Shown: one piece after another, positions 34,139-45,904 of the stretch | How positions within the stretch are numbered: the first letter of the stretch is position 1 | Layout: every line of letters starts with the position of its first letter | Assembly: GCF_030247195.1 (NCBI RefSeq) | Contig: NC_080671.1 | Coordinates: 415,658,044-415,722,043 of the forward strand | Source: Topomyia yanbarensis | Lineage: Eukaryota; Arthropoda; Insecta; Diptera; Culicidae | Direction of reading: 5' to 3' | DNA length: 64,000 bases | Position numbers and translations under genes: made by a program | The notes under the pieces: model-generated | What the model was told of the DNA's origin: nothing | What the model saw: only the letters and a program-made list of their open reading frames with translations | The model's database searches: none

Positions 34139-34666
34139 TTAACCCATTCATGCCCATGTTGTTTGTGGACAACAACGTTTTTAAACAGCTATAACTTTTG
34201 TTTGAGGCAAGATTTCTTCACAAAAACAAGTAAGGCTAATAAATGTGACTATTGCCTTTCATTTGAGTATTAACACTTGCAAGAGTCAGCTCTAGAACTG
34301 AAGTTATTGCAATTAGTCTGATTGAATTCCGATGTGCAGTGCTGCCAGGGACAATTTATGTTGAGGACTGTAAATGAACTTTTCATATATCTTCGTTATG
34401 TTGCAATATTTTTGAAAACTGATAAAACTTAACAATTTAGACTGACTTTGGCTACGTTTTCCACACAATTGGACTATTGTAAATATTCTAGAAGAATTGT
34501 ATTGAGCATTAGAAGGTAAAAATTCAGCAGCTTCTAGCACTGCAAGGAAAGCACCTATCTTTATAAAAAAAAAGGCTTTTCGTGTTTCTTGATCCCACCG
34601 TTTTCAAGGAAAAATAGTTTTGAAACCCTACATGCACTAGAAAAAAGTTGGGCATGAAAGGGTTAA
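34139..34666 (+). mobile_element. TTAA-1 MITE, complete copy, inserted in RTE-B copy 2
   Basis: The element runs from one TTAA (34,139-34,142) to another (34,663-34,666). Its ends are CCCATTCATGCCCA and, reversed, CCCTTTCATGCCCA. Taking it out with one TTAA restores RTE-B coding sequence LTRLIKATMDG across the junction. TTAA duplication and CCC ends fit non-autonomous piggyBac-type elements. No coding capacity. Confidence 0.85.
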
Positions 34667-34695
34667 TCAGTCTTGTCAGCTTCCCAGGGAAGCCG
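34667..34695 (-). pseudogene. RTE-B copy 2: truncated 5' end
   Basis: Encodes NGFPGKLTRLI on the minus strand, directly continuous with KATMDG on the other side of the MITE. RTE-B homology stops here. Confidence 0.65.
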
Positions 34696-37600
34696 TTTTT
34701 TTATTTTAAATATTTGACTTATTTTGAATATATAATAATTTCATTTTAATGATTTTTTTTCATTTAGCATTCAATGCAATGCAATGAACTAATTGTTTAT
34801 TTGTCCTCATTTTATCTATTGTATTCATTTCATTCTTTCGATAAGTTTATTATCTTATGCATCTTATTCGTATCATTCATTAATTTATTTATAACATTAA
34901 TTAGACACTATTTAATTTATTCTTTTAATTTTATTACTTTATAATATCGCAATTTTTTTTCATTTCAATCTTTTTATTGTTGCTTTTTGCTCGTTAGCAT
35001 CTTGTGGGATATATTTGGCCTAAATTTAAATTTAGATCAAACTTGATTAGATATTCAGTCATTAGATTTGATTTCGATTGAGAATCCTGATTGACAGTTT
35101 CATGAAGGATAGAGAAATAATTCGATGAGATTTATGTTCAAGTTTGATAACTTTTGGGAATACTGTACATTGAATAGAAATCGCAATAGTAAATGAGAAA
35201 TAAAAGTTTTGTCTATTGTACGAAGATAGCGATCTGATTATAAAAGTAGATATATATAGTATCACCTTTACCCGAAAGACGTGTTGCTGTTAATGTCTTC
35301 AGATTCTGAGCCGAACTGGCAACTCTGTCTTCTTGATATGTTGTCTTTGCTCTTATTCCATATTATGAGAGAAATCTTCAATAAACAGAGAGAGACTGGC
35401 ATCACTGTATAGCAACAGGAAGTAAAATTTTCGACCCTCCTAACTTTTTCAAAATTTTCGATGATTATTGGTGTTTTTAAATCTAGTAAAGTCCGCGATA
35501 GCTATAATAAATCTCAATAAACATGTGAGAAGTGTTTGTTAGAAGATGTGAAGAGAAAAGCATAGGTTTTCGAAAATTCTCCTTTTGCTTTTTGTGCAAC
35601 CTTAGAAGTGTTTGTTCATCTCTTAAAGCGGAATAGTGTATATAGAGACAGTTCCCATTATTTGATATAGTGCCTGTATCCAGAGACCGTCGCATCGGAG
35701 GATTCATTAAACGGGGGAGTATAGTTTGTTGCCCTACAAAACATTAACAATTTGATTTAGCTACAGCCAGTTCCATCAGGGTTAAAGCAATTTATAATAC
35801 TTGACCGTAAATTTCATCTACCCCGGTATGTAATTGAAATTGGAAGGTGGATTTCATGACGAAAGTTTTCGCATGGAATATTTCTTGCCATTACTGGAAG
35901 ACGAACATGGCCGTTCGCACACCAAAATGTCAATTTATTCCTCCGCTGCAAAAGGGCGACCAGATCAACTGAGCGTGCGATTGTCTGCCGACTCACAGAA
36001 AATTTAACAGGACTACCGATAACTTGTTCCTTTGGTTTGAGAAATTACAGAGATTTATTGCCATTGCGTGTAACAGGCAGCAATATTCGCGTTTTGTTTC
36101 TGTTAGGCATAAACAACACTGGTTCAACACCTTGTATTAGCGTTGTTTTCAATTGGGTGTTATGGCAACATATATAAGGTTTGCCAAAACATCTCGTGAA
36201 TCTAGTAAAATGAGTAAATCTATCTGGTCACCCTGCGCATCAAGTTTGTTTATGTTTTTCGGACAGTTATTGAATCAATCTTACACGCAGAAAAAGGATT
36301 TGTAACTTCGATTGAGACGTGGATTAAGTTTGATGAATGGATTTGATGATCGGAGGACAGTAGATTTATTCAGATCTGTGAGATTTTTGTCGTTGTTTCG
36401 ACGGATAGTTATCGCTCTTTGTTTAAAAATTGTTTTGTTGGGGTTGAAGCAGAATTGTTGAGTGCAAAAGAGGCTCCGGATTGTGGTTGCTAGTATTATT
36501 GTTTTTATCACCCGGCATTGCTATTTATTTGGTATCGAGGGATAATTGTCGGGGTTTGAGGAGTATGAGGTGCAGGGGAATGGGAATCTTTGCTTAATTT
36601 TCAACGCTCCAATACTCTAACTTCGGCACAATCACGAATCGGTTTTAGTCATTCTTCTTGCCTACGATTCTTGCTTCTATTTCTAGTAGTGATGCATTTT
36701 TTAAACTGCACTGCAGTTAGTGTAACAACACGCGCGCGAATAATGATTGCACGAGAGTTGGCAACTTGTCTAGTCATGCGTTGAGAAAGAGAACGAACCA
36801 TAGTTGCTTATAACAAGACCAAAGATAAATATTACATGAGTTACGAGGCCATCAGGTACATGGATTTTAGCTTATCTATTTCGAAAAAGTTTTTTAGGCA
36901 TTAAAAGTAATCGAAGTAATAATATTGAATTGCTCTTGAAATTTCGGGTTTTGGCATTTTGTTCAATCGTTAGTAGAGAAAAAAAAACAATGAAAGTGCA
37001 TATTAAAAATAATCTTGACTTGTGTTCCTACTACCCAATTCTCAAGCGAATATTGATATCAGACTAGCTCGCGCTTTTAGCAATACTCCTACGGCCGGCT
37101 GTTTGGAGTTCAAATTGCTATAGTTTAGGGAACAACTAAATCACTCTCGATGGCCGGCTATCCAGAGTTTAAATACAAGAAAAATCATAACTAAATATCT
37201 TTTTGCTGTGAGTATACGTGTACTCGGAGAATAACCATCCCACCGCATAAAACATATTCATTTTGTGGTCGCATTGCCTGCTTGTGGCGAATCCTAGACC
37301 TGTACCAGTCCTTCAATCCAACTCCGTAATACCTATGGAAGCGTCGCTGAGTCGGTGGCCTTCCTTAAGTAGGTATTACATCAACATTTCCTACCCTACC
37401 CTAAGTATCGGTGAAGATGGTCGTGGCCGGCAATAACGATTCTCATGCTATTGGTTTACTGAACTCATAAGAGATAAAGTTCATTCCCGATCATTTATCT
37501 CACAAGCAAGATGGGTTGAGCTACCTATAGGCAACATGATAATCGTTAGTATGCAATCTACGAATATCACCGTGCTTCGCAACGCAACGCAACGCATTAT

Positions 37601-40112
37601 GAGAGAAATCTTCAATAAACAGACTTGTAGTACTTTGAGAATTTACTGAATGTATGGTCCAGCCTGATATTTTCTTGTTCGTTTTCTGTTGTGATCCTTG
37701 TTCAACGAGTAACGACTCCGAAATTTCTTCTTAAAGGAAATTATGAAACATGGTTTTGTTCTTTTTTCTAAGATTATGTGAAGTGTGTTTGATTTGGAAA
37801 TAAAATTTGAGGACAAGCAAAAATCTGCAACTATAAATGCTTATGAAATGGATCTACCCCAAAAGATAACAAACAGCGATCCAAAACTCAAAGACTTTTT
37901 TTTTCTTTTTCAGTCATCTTTCTTTTAATGTTGATAAATACAAATAGGATTCTCAACCCAAAAATAATGCAATAAAATCCGTCGTTAATTGCAATGACTC
38001 TAACTGTCTACTTTAGTTCATTCAAATATAAAGCTTTGATTTTAAGCCAAGTGTATTTTACTAGGCAGGCCTATCAGGAAGAAGCTTCATTCTAGTTTAC
38101 ATTAGCTATCCCTTAGAGCGAGAAAAGAAATGAAAAAGGCATGATAAAATCCGTTACTACATTAATCAACATCTTGAAAAGGTATAAGAAATTTCGAATA
38201 AATTTGATCAACATCTTTCCACACCTCCTTGTTCATAAAGTGTCATTTCGCCCAAGATCCGGAGAAATCTGAAAATATATTTTTTCTGCTCAGAATGGGA
38301 CTTATACCTTGAAATTTGTCTGAATTTATTGTTCATTTAAACTCAACATTTTTTATGTAAGTCCTTGTTAATCGACTTCTTAATCCATAGGCCCCGCGCA
38401 CACCTAAAAACTGATAAAATTGTAAAAACTTTCTCGGGTGATTTTATATCGATTTATAGCATTCTACGAAGTTGTAGACAATGGGATTGTTCATCAGATT
38501 CTCACTTTCAGTATTTTTTAAATGTCTATAGTACCAATTAGTAGCAAAAAAGCGAACTAATTTAATTAAAAAACTTGAGTTTTCAATCAAAAAACTTTAA
38601 AATAAAAAGTTGTTCTAGACCCCCGACAGAATATTTTAATTTTACTTTCAAATGAAAGTGAAAAGCCAATTTATTCATATCCCGAAGTCTTAGAGATGCC
38701 GAATTTTTTTAAATAAAGTTGTTCGACAAAGAGACCGTGCCTACTGATACAAAAAAATCCTTTCTGATTTGGACTCTAACATACCATAACTGGCTGATGA
38801 AAAAAGTGCCACGTGAATCTCTGAACCGACAGGCCTGGGCACAATGCAAAAGTTTAAAAAGGTTCCACCCAGCGGAAAGGTTGAGAGTCACTGCACTATA
38901 AAATTACATGTGACCGCTCTGGCAAACAGTCGGTGCCTTGAATGGTGTATAGACTACGACTAATCATCGACAGATTATATACATATTGCCTCAGAATAAC
39001 ATGCTGGTGGAGCAAATATAATATGTGTAACAAACTGTGTAATGCATACTATTGTTGGTACATTGATCTATGTAGACTTCAAGGATTAGCAGCAGATGGG
39101 AACCGTCCATTCATCATTCGCGTCAGCTTAGCAAACATGCTCGGTTGAAGACGACAGGTAGCCACCACATACCTCTACTAACGATGCTGCTTCTTCACGA
39201 ATATGGTCCGATACATTGGATCGATACATGTACATGTCCAAGGGTCTTTTGTTATGCGACAAGCTGGTTCAGCAATTGATCTCAATTACAAAGGGGTATC
39301 GTTGTTCAGAATGATTTTAAATCATCCTGACTGGAAAGGACAGGCATTGTGTCTATCAGACATGTAAAATCTGCACATCGAAGATTTCATATTTCTTTAG
39401 GCGAATAAAACTATATTTTCTCTTGTGGTAAAAGTTTCATATTCCTGACTGCAAAACGGGGGTAACTCCTTAACTAATGCAATTTACTCACCCAGTATAG
39501 TAATTCAACAAACATCGACTACCAAAATGTTTTATTATCACAATAAATTTCGTTCTATCTTGAATGAAGTATAAATGTCATTCCTCTTCGTATCAATTAA
39601 TATTCATTTTGTCTGTTATAATAAATAACTTTTCATCAACAATTGGAACAGCTCTTTTGGTTCGAACATCGTTTCAGCTAGACATCGGAGTAGACATTAT
39701 AGACAAAGGCTCACAAACTGTCGAAAACTATAAATTCCAAATTGTTTCATCCCCGGTAGCATGTATTTTGTGGGCTAGCATGTTGTACTCACATCCAAAA
39801 TAGAAAGAGCAATGCAAAATTTTACAATCACCACTCGGCTTTGAAACAGAATATGCCACAAGCGGTAGATTTATTATGTAGGTACATGATATTGCGGCTA
39901 AACTTCAAAACTAAATATCAGTGATAGAGTGAAACGTAAAATAAAGAGCTACAAATATTATCAAACACCAAACATATTTGGGGCTGACCCTTTCTTTCTT
40001 ATAGTGATAATAAGCTTCAATGTTGATGGTAAAATAATTACAAACGAAGGGCCAGTTCCAAAATTCAATTTGATAGGATTAAAAACTAACGAATTATTTT
40101 GAAGTTGGAACT
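34696..40112. other. Long AT-rich stretch without recognised genes
   Basis: No domain-bearing frame, RNA gene or sizeable repeat was found. A 28-bp word including AATAAA occurs at 35,362 and 37,596. Blocks near 37,090 and 37,150 share CGGCCGGCTNTNNGAGTT. The 60-78-codon frames in the stretch are random. Confidence 0.4.
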
Positions 40113-40953
40113 TTGAACTACCACCAAAGGCTTGGGGCAATAGTCAATGTCAATTTACAAATTAAAATCGTTGAAGCCAGGAACAGTAATAAGTCTGTTT
40201 GCACTACGTCAACAACATCCCAAACAGCATCCCGATCTGAACAAAGCAAATTATTCCTAATAGCTTTAACCAGTTCATCAGGCGAGGTGGTGCTTTGGAG
40301 GTATTTACTAGCCCACATGAAGCCACTTTTGCACGGCAAAATACAATCATGTAGAATGGTTGTCCGGTTGATAAATATTGTGACCGCTTTTGTTGTCCTG
40401 CCAAGAGAGATTGTTTTATTTCTGCGCCACGCACCGGACGGCTCCGGTCGTTGCATTATTGTGCTGGACTGGCTGCTGTGGACAGGAGATTGGTCAACTA
40501 ACACTCCGTCCGTGGGTACCCAGGGAAACAAAGTGGAAGCTTCGTGTGTGTGCACCAAACAAACCAACTCTATTATTCTTGCGCTCGTTTGTTGGAAATA
40601 ATTATTATCGTTTCACAGTTTTCATCGATGCGCAAATAACTGAAGGGCCTCGCGCGGTGTGCCTGGATGGGATGGCTGTCCGTTGGTCGGTCGGTCGGTC
40701 GGCCGGTCGGTTGTTGTCGCGGGATCCCGCCGCCCTCGTGGGAAATTCATTCGACCAAGCCGGAGTCAATGCGGAAGCGTTCGGCCGAATGTCGTATAAT
40801 TTGACGATAATTAAAATTCCAACAGTGAAAATAAAACAAACCATTCATAATGGAAAGACAATTTCGTTGATGAGAGCTGTTGGGGCTGCAATCAAAGTAA
40901 ATATCAAATTGTTTTTGTTGATTTCAACCAGTGGGGGAGCACGCCGCTGCTGA
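40113..40953. other. GC-richer unique block, coding status unclear
   Basis: Higher GC than its surroundings, with long open frames on both strands: 162 codons plus at 40,113-40,601, 149 codons minus at 40,118-40,567 and 187 codons plus at 40,390-40,953. None shows a recognisable domain, and both strands being open points to composition more than coding. A GGTC tract lies at 40,683-40,710. It could be an exon, a conserved regulatory block or a fragment of an unknown repeat. Confidence 0.35.
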
Positions 40954-41224
40954 AGCGCAAATCACAACACGGAAGAGAGCATGAATGCTGCAATTGTTTG
41001 AATGTTTTTGGTGCTTTGGAGGTACCTAAACAGTAATTTTTCTTAAATTGAGTTTGATTTTTTGTGCTTTGAACTCATCTCGTCAGTAACTGGCACCAAC
41101 TGGGGGACCAGTTAGACGATCAATCTAAACTTGAACCCAAATAAACACTTCTGGATGAACACATAAGAATATTTTGCGTTTCGCTGGTTTATGATTAGGT
41201 ATTATATTCGAGTAAGTTTCGGAT

Positions 41225-41800
41225 GATCATCCAGGTTTTTTTATAGGGTCGCGTCAATTGAAAAATTCATATTAATTAGTTTATAGACAATTTCGGTGAA
41301 CTAGAAGTCGCCATCTTGAATTTAAAAATAATATCAAACATCGACCATTGTCTTCTACTCGTCAAGACCATTCCGAAAATACCCATATTGATTGAGTTAT
41401 AGAGAATTTCGCTAAACCGGAGGTTGCCATCTTGGATTTCAAAATGCCGTCAAAAATCAATTTAAGGCAATTTCTTGTCAAGACCGTTGCGAAAATACCC
41501 ATATTGATTGGGTTATAGAGAATTTCGCTTCATTTGGTTTTCGGAATAGTTTCAAAATCAATTTATGGCATCTACTAGTCAAGACCATTACATAAATAAC
41601 CATATTGATTGGGTCTAATAGAGAATTCGCCAAACAGGAAGTCGCCATCTTGGATTTCAAAGTGGCGTCAAAAATAAATTTTCGGCACCTACACGTCAAG
41701 ACTATGCCGAAAATTGGGTTATAGAGAATTTTGCTAAACCGGAAATCGCCATTTTGGATTTCAAAATAGCGATAAAAATCGATTTATGTAGGGTGACCAT
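41225..41800 (+). repeat. Satellite-like array, about five units of 100-120 bp
   Basis: Units share GTCGCCATCTTGGATTTCAA, ATCAATTTATGGCA and CATATTGATTGGGTTATAGA, followed by AATTTCGCTAAACCGGA. Unit starts (at CGCCATCTTG) fall near 41,311, 41,424, 41,540, 41,641 and 41,743. Units are diverged from one another. A single related unit lies at 47,725-47,815, beyond the large TTAA element. Confidence 0.75.
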
Positions 41801-41825
41801 GTCAGACGAGTAAAAACCCAGAACA

Positions 41826-42216
41826 GTCAACAGTCTCCGTTACCTCTCGCTCGAACGTGCCTGGCGAAACTCTTCCCAGGATTTTTTTCAGAATATTTTT
41901 CGTGAGAGTTCGAACACCGAGCGCTTCTTCGGATAAACACAAACGCGATTCTTGCTACATCAAAACAAGCAAGGATTTCAAGTTGTTGGTGGAGAAATCT
42001 GCAATCTTGAATTGAGTGGAAGAGACGAAATATTTTTAAATCGTGTACGAAGAACTTGCGACGAGTCTTCAGTACTAAATACACGTCCTTAAATCAAAGG
42101 TGAGTTTCGGTAGTACAGTCAAATTTCTATTGCGTAGATTATTTCGCTATCTTCGTCAACGTTTCGACCCTTGGTTTGAGCCATCACCAGTCGAAAACAT
42201 CCTATCTTACACGTGG
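41826..42216. other. Unique-looking block with a donor-like splice site
   Basis: The plus strand has AAATCAAAG followed by GTGAGTTTCGG, a good 5' splice donor match with the junction at 42,099/42,100. An 85-codon frame on the minus strand has no domain. At 42,158-42,190, ACGTTTCGACCCTTGGTTTG and the rest resemble a motif common in insect repeats. Nothing firm can be called. Confidence 0.3.
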
Positions 42217-43053
42217 TTAACCTTTACAGTACCAAGTTAAAATTTTTCTGAAAATGTTGTTTAAATTTTGATCTCATTTCGTCAATTTTTGACCGAATTG
42301 GATGGAACCGGCTTTAAAAGATCTGGAATTTAGTCCAGTTTCTATGTACCGAGTAGCGTTCCGTGGACCGGTTCCGGAGTTAATCCGAATTCCCTTGGGG
42401 TATATCCGGCATCCCAGTGGGGTGACGGACGAGTTTTGAAGAAACTTTCCATAAATTTAAGTAATTGTGTTTTGAAATGTGCTACATATGACTATTTTCC
42501 ATTGATCCTTCACAATAGACATGAATTGGACCAATCTTGGCCACCGGAGAACTGTTCCGGGAGAACCTAAGAAAATGTATATATTTTTCTATCATTCCAG
42601 CGATTTGGGTTCATAGCTTTATACGAAATGCGAAGTTCTTCCAATCATACGGTTCTACAGCTCCCTCAAGGCCATTCCGGCACCGATTCCGTACGGATGG
42701 ACATTTGGCGCCATTTTGAAAACCAAGATGGCGGCTTCCGGTTACCACAAAACAGTGAAAACCACAATAAATATGGGTGTTATTTGAAAGAGAACGGTCA
42801 GCAAAAGCCGGAAATTGATAATTGACGCCATTTTGAAAAGCAAAATGGCGATTTCCGGTTACCACAAAACAGTGAAAAGCATCATCAATATGGGTGTCAT
42901 TCGAAAGGGAGTGGTCAATAGAAGACAGAAATTGATTTTTGGCGCCATTTTCAAAACCAAGATGGCGGTTTCCGGTTATCACAGTGCAGTGCAAACCACC
43001 ACCAATAATTGCGTCATTGTAAAGCGCTAGCGATCAGCAAAAGCCAGTAATTG
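42217..43053 (+). repeat. Left arm of the large TTAA foldback
   Basis: Pairs with 45,905-46,863. It contains three satellite units that have counterparts in the right arm (starts near 42,708, 42,826 and 42,941). Confidence 0.8.
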
Positions 43054-43500
43054 GTTTTTGACGCCAATTCGAAAACCATAATGGCGGGTTCCTGTTCCAA
43101 AGAAACAGTGAAAACCGTCATCAATGTGGTGTCAATTCAAAGGGGTGTGTCAGCACGAGACGGAAATTGATGATTGACGCCATTTTGAAAACCAAGACGG
43201 CGGCTGCCGGTTTCCAAAAAACAGTGAAAACTACCATCATTATAGGTGTCATTTGAAAGGGATTGGTAAGAAGAAGTACGAAATTGATTATTTATGCAGT
43301 TTTGAAAACCAAGTTTGCGGTTTCCTGTTACTGCAAAACAGCGAAAACTATCATAAGTATAGGTATCGGAAAGGGGTAGTCATAAAGTGATTTTTGACGC
43401 CATTTTCGAAAACCAATATGGTGGCTTCCGGTTACTACAAACAACAGTGAAAACCATACTAAGTATGGGTGTCATTTGAAAGGGGGTGGTCAGTAGATGT
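42708..43500 (+). repeat. Satellite units of about 117 bp inside the TTAA element
   Basis: Seven units start at GRCGCCATTTTGAAAACCAA, near 42,708, 42,826, 42,941, 43,058, 43,177, 43,294 and 43,397. Each also carries CCGGTTACCACAAAACAGTG and a GTGTCATTYGAAAGGG word. Open frames of 65-134 codons in both directions within the array are by-products of the repeat. Confidence 0.85.
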
Positions 43501-45317
43501 AGTGGTGGCGGTGGTACTACCACCTTTGTAACAGGAACACTCTCCATAGCACTGAGCAATCTTTACACGACAAGCATGACGTGTTCAAGCATTACTCTCT
43601 GACCATACTCAGCATGCTACTGTACGAAGGGCCAAAAAGGAATTGCGTGGTCGGAAAGTGACTTCGCTTACATGTACTACGGAAGCTTTTGCTTCCAATA
43701 ACAAGACCATATAAGCCAATTACAATGCAAGCCATTGTTATAAAAAGTAGCCTCAATAGGTGGGGAGAAAATCCTACGAAATGTTCACGAAATGTTAGCA
43801 ACAAGAATCTGGCTACTCCACTCTTCCTGTCCAAATCGTTTCAATCAGATGGCTTGATGGTCCCTCTCAATTCCCATGTATTCTAGTAAGGGTCATTCCA
43901 CGCGCAGTGATCAAGGCACGTGTAATCGACCTTCACGGATTTGAATCAAATTTGGAGGAATTGTTCATCTAGGGCCAATATATAAAAACCCAAATTTTTG
44001 TGTCTATTCAATCACCCCTCGGGCCATGGGAGCACCTCCCCCCCGTTTTGGCAAATTGTCGAAAACCTTGATTTCCTTTTGAACATATTTCCGGTCCTAT
44101 TTACTCTAGAACCAAACCGTAAGATGGGTTTTGAAGAAAATTGTTCAAGGAGTTTAGAAAAAATATTAGTTATAGGCGGCAGTGCTGCCAACTATCCGAT
44201 TTTTTCAGCAAAATAGCACATCAGCGATATTTTGAAGCAAAAAAACGCTATTTCCCATATAAAATCGCAGGCGCACAACAATAAAAAACCAACTTGAGTA
44301 GTCTGAGTTCACACATAATTTATCGAGAAGTAGACGAGAAATTATGAAAAACTACGTTTTTGGTTTCTTTTTAGCAGATCTGGGTCAATTTTTATGACTG
44401 TTTGAAGATTTTCTCAATTTTGGCCAATAAAAATGGATTTTTATATGAGCAATTCGAGTTCTTTCCTTCAAAACAGTGCATCTCAGGATGCGCTCAAATT
44501 ATATTGAGATTATAAGTGTTTTTTATGTAAAACTATCTACAGAACATGATGGCATTAGAATCTTCAAAATTAAAATATTTGTAATAAGAGAAAAATAACT
44601 TTTAATATTTAACTGAAAAAATCGCATAGTTGGCATCACTGCCGCGAAAAGTTAAGCTCCTTGAACAATTTTCTTCAAAAACCATTTTTCGAATGGATTC
44701 TATAGTAAATATTTGTAGAAGACACCTAATTTCTATCTCTCTCCGTTGAAAAGTTAGTGTTGGCGCCATCTATGCGGTCATAGGTGGCACTAAAATTTTC
44801 TAACCAAGACATAACTCGTATTATATATTGCAATTCTTCCGAACATACTATTCAGCTAAATCTAACCATTATTCCACCAAAAAGTTTAGTTTGTTAGAAC
44901 CTAGTACCGATACACTATGCACTGCTAGGCCCTATGCAAAACTGACTCAGACACCACTTCGCTAAAAGTTTAATAACTTCTTTTAACAAAGCCGAATTGA
45001 CTAGCAGTCTTCGACAAAGTTGTACACAATTAAATTATATTTCTAATTTTCACTTACAGTGATAATTCGATGCATACTGTGCCACCTAGCGGTGAAAATG
45101 CGAGCTAGTGGGTTTTCTCCATATAAATTGTCGAAAAATCCCATACAAACTTCAGGTACTTTGGTCCGGTAGCTAGACTTGCCCGATTTGCTTCAAATTT
45201 AGAGCAAGTACTCCTGGTGGGACTAGGAATCGACTCAGGGGTAGGCCGATAGGGGTCACGTCCTTACAATCGTCGAACGGTTTTGTGTAATAAGATAGGT
45301 GTACTAATTTTTGTTTT
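43501..45317. other. Spacer of the TTAA element, outer part
   Basis: Unassigned sequence apart from the internal inverted repeat at 44,095-44,707. A block from about 43,888 (GGTCATTCCACGCGCAGTGA) looks like the end of yet another repeat. Frames here show no domain. Confidence 0.4.
44095..44707. repeat. Internal inverted repeat within the spacer
   Basis: GAAGAAAATTGTTCAAGGAG near 44,136 and GGCAGTGCTGCCAACTATCC at 44,179 pair in inverted order with CGCATAGTTGGCATCACTGC (44,623) and CTCCTTGAACAATTTTCTTC (44,659). The arms are about 120 bp and the spacer about 370 bp. It may be an older MITE captured by the larger element. Confidence 0.7.
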
Positions 45318-45904
45318 ATGTTTGTATACAAGAAACATAGGGCTTGGACAGGCAACCGCTCTCCTCTTCCTGCAATAAGTGTGCTGGATATGCTACACAT
45401 AGCTATGCGGCGGTACGGTTTTTTTGGTGTTGGTGTTTGTTTTTTCGTGTCGTGGAGAAGGCGGCCATCGAGGTTTTTAGATAGTGACGGACCACGGCAT
45501 CGAACAGACGCCCCGAGTTTTTTTGTTTTTTTCGGGACAGTTTCCCACCACAATAACCAGTGCGGTGAAGTGCGCGTGTGCGATGGTGACAATCCCGTTC
45601 GAAAAGTGCCGACCCGTGGTTCGGGTACTCAAGTGTTTTGGTGTCGGGTCGCCGGAAAAGGAAGCTAAGCGCCAAAGAGCAACTCGCTTCCCAGCCTAAG
45701 TATAAAGGACCCAGAAGACGCCTTTCCGCTCTCGCTGTGAGAGATCAGCCGAACGAGCCTAGCTCTCCTTCACATCTAAACGTCAAGGAGAGCGACGCAG
45801 GGTGGCCGAAGGTGCTCCCTGGGAAGTACACTGCGGTGACTTCTGGGATCTCTCGCGGGGAGCGAATAGATCCGGCGATAATTCGCCATCGTCGCTAGGG
45901 ACAA
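45318..45904 (+). other. GC-rich cargo block with a basic 86-codon frame
   Basis: This block differs in composition from everything around it. Open frames on the plus strand tile it: 116 codons from 45,318, 71 from 45,484 and 86 from 45,638. The last one (VSGRRKRKLSAKEQ, then KYKGPRRRLSAL) is lysine- and arginine-rich, as in N-terminal regions of retroelement ORF1 proteins or DNA-binding proteins. I cannot assign a family. It could be the 5' region of a non-LTR element, a captured host exon or chance. Confidence 0.35.

Noticed and set aside
42611..43030. Open frames of 65-127 codons with repeated peptides such as CFVVTGNRHLGFQNG
   Set aside because: The peptide repeat simply reflects the 117-bp satellite; mirrored frames occur at 46,060-46,464.
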